Assembly (NCBI GenBank): GCA_031272145.1 | Contig: JAISUL010000078.1 | Span: forward strand, 1 to 55,538 | Source: Synergistaceae bacterium | Lineage (GTDB): Bacteria > Synergistota > Synergistia > Synergistales > Aminobacteriaceae | DNA: 55,538 bases | Reading direction: 5' to 3' | Shown here: positions 49,711-55,538 of the stretch, piece by piece | How positions within the stretch are numbered: the first letter of the stretch is position 1 | Layout: each line of letters opens with the position of its first letter | Notes under the pieces: model-generated | Databases searched by the model: none | Seen by the model: only the letters and a program-made list of their open reading frames with translations | What the model was told of the DNA's origin: nothing | Program-made: the position numbers and the translations under genes

Positions 49711-52263
49711 TTGACGATTCCTGACGGGGTGAAGCTCACCCCGTGGCTGGCTCAATACAAGCAGTGGAAGGATGAATACCCCGACGCTCTGCTGCTGTTC
49801 CGCATGGGGGATTTTTACGAGTGCTTCTTCGACGACGCCCGCGTCGTCTCGTCAACGCTCGGCATTGCGCTGACCAGCAGGGATCCGGAGAAGAGCATAC
49901 CTATGGCGGGCATACCAAGGCACGCGCTGCAGGGCTACCTCGCACGGCTTATTCGCGCCGGCCATAGGGCAGCAATATGCGAACAAATAGAGGGGCAAGG
50001 CGCCGAACAAGGGCCGGGGCCAGGGCAAGGGCCAGGAAAAATTGTGGCGCGCCGCGTCGTGAGAGTCATAACGCCAGGCACCTGGGTGCCCGACGCCGAG
50101 AACTCCGACGAAGGCCGCTCCGGCGGCGACAGCGCCGGACGCCTCGCCGCGGTCATGCTCGTGAAGGGCGGCGGCGGGGAGGCGCGCATGGCCGTGGCGC
50201 TTCTCGTCTCCGGAACCGGGCGTCTGGAGGCTGGGACTCTCTCCGTGCCAGAGGGAGCCGCGTTCGTGTCGGCGTTCAACCCAGGCGAGCTCCTCCACCC
50301 GGCTAGCCTCAAGCCCGACGACCTCCCCCCGTCCCTGCGAACCTTCGCGGCCCTGGCGCAGCCGAACGAGATATTCCGAGCCTCCTCCGCAGCCGAGCAC
50401 CTGAAGTCAGTCATCGGAACGCGAAGCCTTGAGGGCATCGGACTTGGCCGCGCCTCCGAGGAAGACCCCTGCGTAGGCCCCGCGTGGGCTGTCTTGAACT
50501 ACCTTTCGTCGACCCAGTTCAGCGCCGTCCGGCACGTCCTCAAAATCACCAAGCTCAAATCGCTAGAGTATATGTACCTGGACGAGGCCACTATAAAGAA
50601 CCTAGAGATACTGCCGGAGGCCGGCGACTCGCGGAACGGCTCCCTCTTCGCGGCGCTGAACCGGTGCCGCACGCCTATGGGCCGCAGGTCTCTGAGGGAC
50701 TGGCTCCTCCGCCCCCTGATGGACGTGGCTGCCATAGCCAAGCGCCAAGATTACATCGGCTGCCTTGTGTCAGACCCGGCGGTGCTCGCTGCGCTTCAGG
50801 ACGCGCTGGCGGAGTGCCGCGACGTGGAGAGGGCCTGCGCGCGCCTGGCGATGGGGACCGGGACGCCGGGAGACGTCCGCGCCATCCGCGACACGCTCAG
50901 GCTCATGCCGAGGCTGCGCAGTATGACGCTAGCCGAGCCCTTGGCCGAGGTGCTGCGCGCATTTCCCGACCTGTCATTATTACTCGGGTACCTCGACGAA
51001 GCTTTGGAGGAAATTTTGCCGAACGCTCTGGGGCAGGGGCCGGTAATTAGATCGTCGTTCGACGCCCAGCTGGCGTCGTGGCGCGAGATGAGCGAGAACG
51101 GCACTACGCGGCTCGACGAGTACCTGGAGCACGAGCGCGCCGAAACCGGCGTGCGCCTGAAGATCGGACACAACAGCGTCTTCGGCTACTACCTTGAGGC
51201 GAGCAGAACCGCGGCTTTACCTGATAGGTTCGTCCGGCGCCAAACTCTGGCGAACGCGCAGCGCTTCACGACGCCGCAGCTTCGCGAGTTCGAGGACAAG
51301 CTGAACCGCGCCGCCTCGGAGATAGAGCGAATAGAGGCGGAGATTTTCAAATCAATAGTCGAGCGGGTGCTGGACGACGGGATGAACGTGCAGCTTCTTG
51401 GGAGGCTCGCCGGGCTTCTGGACTGCGTCGCATCTCTGGCTCGGGCCGCTCTGGAGCGCGGCTACGTGAGGCCGGTTGTGAACGGCGGCAGCGGCCTGAC
51501 GATACGCGGCGCCCGGCACCCCGTTCTGGAGGCCATGCTGCCCTTCGTGCCAAACGACGTCGACCTCTCCACGATGGGCGGGTCGCGCATAATCATCCTG
51601 ACGGGGCCGAACATGGCTGGGAAGTCGACGTGGCTCAGGATGACCGCGCTTTTGGCCGTGATGGCTCAGGCCGGCTCGTGGATTCCGGCGGATTCGGGCG
51701 AGTTCGGAATTATAGACCGCGTGTTCACTCGAATAGGCGCAAGGGACGACCTCACGCGGGGCAACAGCACGTTCATGGTCGAGATGCTGGAGACCGCTGA
51801 CATCCTGAACAACGTGACGCCGCGCAGCCTGGTCATCCTTGACGAGGTAGGGCGGGGCACCGCGACTTGGGACGGAATGAGCATAGCGTGGGCCGTGCTG
51901 GAGTACCTGTGCGAGGGGGACAGCCCTAGCTGGACGGCGCCGCGCGTCCTGTTCGCGACTCACTATCACGAGCTGACGCAGATGGAGGAGCACATCGACG
52001 GAGTCCATAACTACAGCATGTCGGTGTCGGAGGACAGCAACGGGATACACTTCCTCCACCAAGTGGTGCGCGGCGCGGCGGACAAGTCCTACGGAATCGA
52101 GGTCGCGCGTCTGGCCGGTCTGCCAAAGCCTGTGCTGCGCCGCGCCCAAGAGCTTCTTAAAATCTTCGAGGAGGAGGGGGTGGAAAGGTCGTCTCTGTCG
52201 CGCCTTCTGGAGGAGCGCAAGTCACAGGGGACAAACGCACCGGAGCAGCTGCGCCTCTACTAA
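49711..52263 (+). CDS. mutS: DNA mismatch repair protein MutS
   Basis: An 850-residue mismatch-recognition ATPase. Mismatch-binding FYE motif at residues 35-37 (MGDFYECF); Walker A TGPNMAGKST near 631-640; later STFMVEMLETADILNN, LVILDEVGRGTATWDGMSIAWAVLEYL, FATHYHELT. A short GPGPGQGPG insertion near residue 100 is encoded by GGGCCAGGGC-type repeats and looks like a local expansion. The start is TTG at 49711, abutting the pth stop. No mutL follows; the downstream gene is on the other strand, with a 4-base overlap. Confidence 0.96.
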   Translation: MTIPDGVKLTPWLAQYKQWKDEYPDALLLFRMGDFYECFFDDARVVSSTLGIALTSRDPEKSIPMAGIPRHALQGYLARLIRAGHRAAICEQIEGQGAEQGPGPGQGPGKIVARRVVRVITPGTWVPDAENSDEGRSGGDSAGRLAAVMLVKGGGGEARMAVALLVSGTGRLEAGTLSVPEGAAFVSAFNPGELLHPASLKPDDLPPSLRTFAALAQPNEIFRASSAAEHLKSVIGTRSLEGIGLGRASEEDPCVGPAWAVLNYLSSTQFSAVRHVLKITKLKSLEYMYLDEATIKNLEILPEAGDSRNGSLFAALNRCRTPMGRRSLRDWLLRPLMDVAAIAKRQDYIGCLVSDPAVLAALQDALAECRDVERACARLAMGTGTPGDVRAIRDTLRLMPRLRSMTLAEPLAEVLRAFPDLSLLLGYLDEALEEILPNALGQGPVIRSSFDAQLASWREMSENGTTRLDEYLEHERAETGVRLKIGHNSVFGYYLEASRTAALPDRFVRRQTLANAQRFTTPQLREFEDKLNRAASEIERIEAEIFKSIVERVLDDGMNVQLLGRLAGLLDCVASLARAALERGYVRPVVNGGSGLTIRGARHPVLEAMLPFVPNDVDLSTMGGSRIIILTGPNMAGKSTWLRMTALLAVMAQAGSWIPADSGEFGIIDRVFTRIGARDDLTRGNSTFMVEMLETADILNNVTPRSLVILDEVGRGTATWDGMSIAWAVLEYLCEGDSPSWTAPRVLFATHYHELTQMEEHIDGVHNYSMSVSEDSNGIHFLHQVVRGAADKSYGIEVARLAGLPKPVLRRAQELLKIFEEEGVERSSLSRLLEERKSQGTNAPEQLRLY

Positions 52264-54131
52264 GACTCGGCCTTTCGCGCCGCCTTCCTGCGCTCGCGCT
52301 CGTCCAGCACCGCCTTTCTCAGGCGCACCGACTGCGGCGTGACCTCCACCAGCTCGTCGTCCTCGATCCACTCCATGGCCTTCTCCAAGGACATTCGGCG
52401 CGGGACGTCCAGCTTGGTCGTGAGCTCCTTCGTCGCCGAGCGGTGGTTCGTCTGCTGCTTTTTCTTCGTGGGGTTGCACGGGATGTCGCCTGGCCTGGCG
52501 CTCTCCCCGACGATCATTCCGGCGTAGACCCGCTCCAGAGGCGATATGAAAAGTACCCCCCTGTCCTGGAGGTTCTCCAGCTGGTACGCCGTGGCCTCGC
52601 CCGTGTCCAAGCTGACCAGGGCGCCCCTGCCCCTGCCGGACATCTCGCCCGCCCATGGGCCGTAGCCCGCGAAGCAGCTCGACATTATCCCGAGGCCGCG
52701 GGTGTCCGTCAAAAACTCCCCGCGATAGCCGATGAGCCCGCGCATGGGTATCTCGAACTCGATGCGCGACACGCCTCTGCCCTGGTTCGAGACGCTCTTG
52801 ACCTTGCCACGGCGCCGCGACAGCTTCTCGAACACCACCCCCTGGAACTCGTCCCCCACGTCGATGGTGAGCATCTCGTATGGCTCTGTCAGCTGGCCGT
52901 TCACCGTCTCCGTGATGACCTCGGGCTTGGAGACGCAGAACTCCATGCCCTCGCGGCGCATCTCCTCTATCAGAATGCCCAGCTGGAGCTCGCCCCTGCC
53001 GGAGACCTTCACCCCGTCGGGCCTGCCCAGGTCCTCCATGCGCAGCGACACGTTGACTCGCATCTCGCGCTCCAGCCGCGCCTTCAGCTGCCGCAGCGTC
53101 ACTGCCTGTCCCTCCTGCCCGGCGAAGGGGCCGGAGTTCACGAGAAAAAACATCGACACGGTGGGCTCCTCGATGGCCAGAGGGGGCAGTAATACAGCTT
53201 CTGCCGCTTCGGGGGCGGAGAACGTGTCGCCTATCTCTATCTCGGAGGGGCCTGTCAGCCAGACTATGTCGCCGGCGAAGACCTCGTCCACCTCAACTCG
53301 CTCAAGGCCGCGCGTTACCCAAAGCTGGGCGACCCTCGCAGTCTCGGTCGCCGTGACCTCCCAGCCGTCCTCGTGGGTGGGTGAGCGCCACCTCGTGGAC
53401 GTCCTTGTAAACGGCGCTCCCTTTTTGATGCTGCCCTGGAGTATCTTGCCGCAGCCTATGCGCCCGACGTACTCGTTCCACGCCAGGGTGCTCACCTGCA
53501 TGAGGAACGGCGCGTCCGGCTTCACGAGGGGCGCTGGGACGTGCTCGATTATCGTGCTGAAAAGGTCGTCCATACTGTCGCGCCGCGGGTCGGATAGGTC
53601 ACTCACAGCCCAGCCTGCCAAGCCGGAGCCGTAGAGCACGGGGAAGTCCGCCTGAGCGTCCGACGCTCCGAGCTCGAAAAACAAGTCGAACGTCGCGTTC
53701 AAAGCGCTGCGCGGGTCGGCCCCGGCTCTATCCACCTTGTTTATGAACAAAAGAGGCCTCATGCCTATGGACAGGGCGTGCTTGAGCACGTAGCGGGTCT
53801 GAGGCATTGGCCCCTCGTTCGCGTCCACGACGAGGATGACCGAGTCCACGGTCGAGAGGACTCGCTCGACCTCGCCGGAGAAGTCGGCGTGGCCCGGCGT
53901 GTCGATGATGTTTATCAGGTAGCCGCCCCACTCGACCGCGCAGGGCTTGGAGCGGATGGTTATCCCGCGCTCCCGCTCCAGAGCCCCCGAGTCCATCACC
54001 CGCTCCACGCCATGTTCGCGCGAGTGCTCGCCGAACGCGCGGGCCGCCTTGAAGATCGAGTCTATCAGCGTGGTCTTGCCGTGGTCTATGTGGGCTACGA
54101 TAGCCAAATTGCGGATCTTGTCGCTTTGCAA
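52260..54131 (-). CDS. typA: Translational GTPase TypA/BipA
   Basis: A 623-residue ribosome-associated GTPase that helps 50S assembly and stress adaptation. G motifs: [10 protein letters not shown] (G1), RGITI (G2), IDTPGHADF (G3), NKVDR (G4) and GSGLAGW (G5). TypA-type C-terminal features include [34 protein letters not shown] and [16 protein letters not shown] at 54131 behind GGGGGG gives [18 protein letters not shown]. It lies 23 bases after hslU on the same strand. Confidence 0.95.
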   Translation of the reverse strand: MQSDKIRNLAIVAHIDHGKTTLIDSIFKAARAFGEHSREHGVERVMDSGALERERGITIRSKPCAVEWGGYLINIIDTPGHADFSGEVERVLSTVDSVILVVDANEGPMPQTRYVLKHALSIGMRPLLFINKVDRAGADPRSALNATFDLFFELGASDAQADFPVLYGSGLAGWAVSDLSDPRRDSMDDLFSTIIEHVPAPLVKPDAPFLMQVSTLAWNEYVGRIGCGKILQGSIKKGAPFTRTSTRWRSPTHEDGWEVTATETARVAQLWVTRGLERVEVDEVFAGDIVWLTGPSEIEIGDTFSAPEAAEAVLLPPLAIEEPTVSMFFLVNSGPFAGQEGQAVTLRQLKARLEREMRVNVSLRMEDLGRPDGVKVSGRGELQLGILIEEMRREGMEFCVSKPEVITETVNGQLTEPYEMLTIDVGDEFQGVVFEKLSRRRGKVKSVSNQGRGVSRIEFEIPMRGLIGYRGEFLTDTRGLGIMSSCFAGYGPWAGEMSGRGRGALVSLDTGEATAYQLENLQDRGVLFISPLERVYAGMIVGESARPGDIPCNPTKKKQQTNHRSATKELTTKLDVPRRMSLEKAMEWIEDDELVEVTPQSVRLRKAVLDERERRKAARKAES

Positions 54132-54154
54132 CTGCCAATTTCCCCCCAACGGAC

Positions 54155-55538
54155 TTAAAGCAGATAGCGGCGGATGTCGCGGTCTTCCACCAGGCTGTCC
54201 AGCTTCTCGTGGACAAACGCCGCGTCGATCTCCACGATCGGCTTGTCCTCGTCGCACACGGAGAAGCTGATGTCCTCCAGAAGCTGCTCCAGCATCGTGT
54301 GAAGCCTGCGGGCGCCGATGTCCTCCATCTCGGAGTTCATCTTGCTGGCGAGCACCGCTATCTCGGTCACGGCCTCGTCCGTCAGGCAGAGCTCCGTGCC
54401 CTCAGTGCCTATCAGGGCCTTGTACTGCTTGAGGAGGCTGTTCTCGGGCTCAAGGAGAATCTGCTTCAGGTTGTCCGCGCTCAGGGGCTGGAGCTCGACG
54501 CGTATGGGGAGGCGGCCCTGAAGCTCCGGTATCAGGTCGGCCGGCTTGACCCCCGAAAACGCCCCCGCCGCTATGAACAGCACGTGGTCGGTCTTCACGG
54601 GGCCATAGCGCGTCTGAACCACCGAACCCTCCACGATGGGCAGCAGGTCGCGCTGAACCCCCTCGCGGCTGACGTCGGGGCTTGACCCTCCCGACCCCTT
54701 CGCGACGATCTTGTCTATCTCGTCCAGGAAGATTATGCCGTCCTCCTGCGCCTTGTCGACGGCCTCCTTGGAGAGGGCCTCCGCGTCTATCAGCTTGTCG
54801 GCCTCCTCGGCTGTGAGTATCCGGCGCGCCTCGGAGATCTTCAGGCGGCGGCGCTTGGACTTCTTCGGGAGCATCCCGCCCAGCAGCTCGCTGAGGTTTA
54901 TCCCCATCGAGTCCATGGCCGAGCCGAAAATAGGCATGCCCACGACGGAGCTCTCCGCCACCTCCACGTCGACCTCGCGCTCCTCCAGCTTGCCGTCCCG
55001 AAGCATGCCCAGAAGCTTGGCGCGCGTGGCCTCGCTGCGGGAGGCGTCCTCGGTCTGCTGCTTCTCCTCGCCATCCGGCGCCTCGGCCCCGAACACGCGC
55101 ATCAGGTCGGGGATGATGTTGCGCTTCTCAGGCCGTGGCAGCATGGCGTCTATCAGGCGCTGCTCCGCGCGCTCCTTGGCCGGCTCCTGAACGTCCATCA
55201 GCATCCGTTTGCGCACCATGGACACGGCGGCCTCGACCAGGTCTCTGACCATAGCCTCGACGTCCCGCCCGACGTAGCCGACCTCGGTGAACTTCGTCGC
55301 CTCGACCTTGATAAACGGCGCCTCCACCAGCGAGGCCAGGCGCCTGGCTATCTCGGTCTTACCCACGCCGGTGGGGCCGACCATCAGGATGTTCTTCGGC
55401 GCTATCTCCCGCCGCATCTCCTCCGGCAGAGCCCTCCGCCGGACGCGGTTGCGCAGGGCTATGGCCACCGCGCGCTTGGCGTCGTCCTGCCCCACGACGT
55501 AGCGGTCGAGATAGGCCACCACGGAGCGCGGGGTCAGC
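54155..55538 (-). CDS. hslU: HslU, ATPase subunit of the HslVU protease (5' end outside window)
   Basis: AAA+ unfoldase that feeds proteins to the HslV peptidase. Walker A is VGPTGVGKTEIARRLA; Walker B is IIFLDEIDKIVAKG; the pore region is in TEVGYVGRDVEAM; sensor 2 is around DIGARRLHTMLEQLLED. The C-terminal RRYLL, which docks into HslV, is intact. The frame is open to the window edge (LTPRSVVAYLDRYVVGQ), a few residues short of the usual N-terminus, so the gene starts just outside. Confidence 0.96.
   Translation of the reverse strand, partial: LTPRSVVAYLDRYVVGQDDAKRAVAIALRNRVRRRALPEEMRREIAPKNILMVGPTGVGKTEIARRLASLVEAPFIKVEATKFTEVGYVGRDVEAMVRDLVEAAVSMVRKRMLMDVQEPAKERAEQRLIDAMLPRPEKRNIIPDLMRVFGAEAPDGEEKQQTEDASRSEATRAKLLGMLRDGKLEEREVDVEVAESSVVGMPIFGSAMDSMGINLSELLGGMLPKKSKRRRLKISEARRILTAEEADKLIDAEALSKEAVDKAQEDGIIFLDEIDKIVAKGSGGSSPDVSREGVQRDLLPIVEGSVVQTRYGPVKTDHVLFIAAGAFSGVKPADLIPELQGRLPIRVELQPLSADNLKQILLEPENSLLKQYKALIGTEGTELCLTDEAVTEIAVLASKMNSEMEDIGARRLHTMLEQLLEDISFSVCDEDKPIVEIDAAFVHEKLDSLVEDRDIRRYLL

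Noticed and set aside
52443-53634. Open frames opposite typA
   Set aside because: Antisense shadows of a complete GTPase gene.

Overview
The window looks like chromosomal DNA from a high-GC member of the Synergistota (Fretibacterium/Synergistes-like; the genus is a guess). The strongest marker is the small secreted protein ending near 6962: its C-terminus has the GGC motif, hydrophobic stretch and basic end of the Synergist-CTERM sorting signal. A bacterial CDC48-type AAA ATPase, adjacent ispH and rpsA, a two-subunit class I fumarase beside an acetyl-CoA hydrolase-family CoA-transferase, and several amino-acid/peptide uptake genes fit an anaerobic amino-acid fermenter.

Layout. 1-2174: accessory edge with a broken ATPase-like gene, a G-rich non-coding stretch, and an AT-richer two-gene unit of unknown function beside a tRNA array. 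2175-2588: tRNA-Gly, -Phe, -Asp and -Val on the minus strand behind a consensus promoter. 2717-11150: peptide-binding protein, purH, two secreted proteins, then a minus-strand amino-acid ABC operon with tandemly duplicated binding-protein genes and an aminotransferase. 11263-12576: broken radical SAM/SPASM gene, a small membrane protein, tRNA-Thr and tRNA-Glu. 12624-17221: flavodiiron protein, serS, CDC48-type ATPase. 17730-24467: ispH, rpsA with a long Arg-Gly-Glu tail, a Dam-type methylase, a second methyltransferase, a sugar-type binding lipoprotein and a shrunken ABC-F ATPase. 24468-25604: about 1.1 kb with two related promoter-terminator units, each followed by a very small basic ORF with a strong ribosome binding site. 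25605-31717: glycosyltransferase with a (CT)20 repeat inside the gene, FGGY kinase, uvrA, DinB-like protein. 31846-38186: YjfB-like peptide, a zinc-ribbon/SH3 membrane protein, YhaM-like nuclease, pseudouridine synthase, SbcC, tRNA-Leu. 38325-43600: CoA-transferase, fumarase beta and alpha, a broken glycosyltransferase-like gene, an MFS transporter. 43699-45606: truncated and intact copies of an AbgT transporter gene. 45694-52263: tRNA-Gln, glmU, prs, a small protein, ribosomal protein L25, pth, mutS. 52260-55538: typA and a partial hslU on the minus strand.

Functionally the core is housekeeping: purine synthesis and PRPP, tRNA charging and peptidyl-tRNA rescue, ribosome function, UvrA/MutS/SbcC repair, isoprenoid and UDP-GlcNAc synthesis. 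Around it lie uptake systems and a C4-dicarboxylate/CoA energy module.

The most notable signals are: (1) a recurrent pattern of genes damaged by internal deletion, often with frame change, plus local tandem duplication; (2) a candidate RNA/small-peptide module at 24509-24935, where the 5' end of a short terminated RNA is complementary over 22 of 23 positions to the ribosome binding site and start codon of a downstream 34-codon ORF, with a related but diverged copy at 25062-25486; and (3) a glycosyltransferase gene carrying a slippage-prone dinucleotide tract typical of phase-variable genes.
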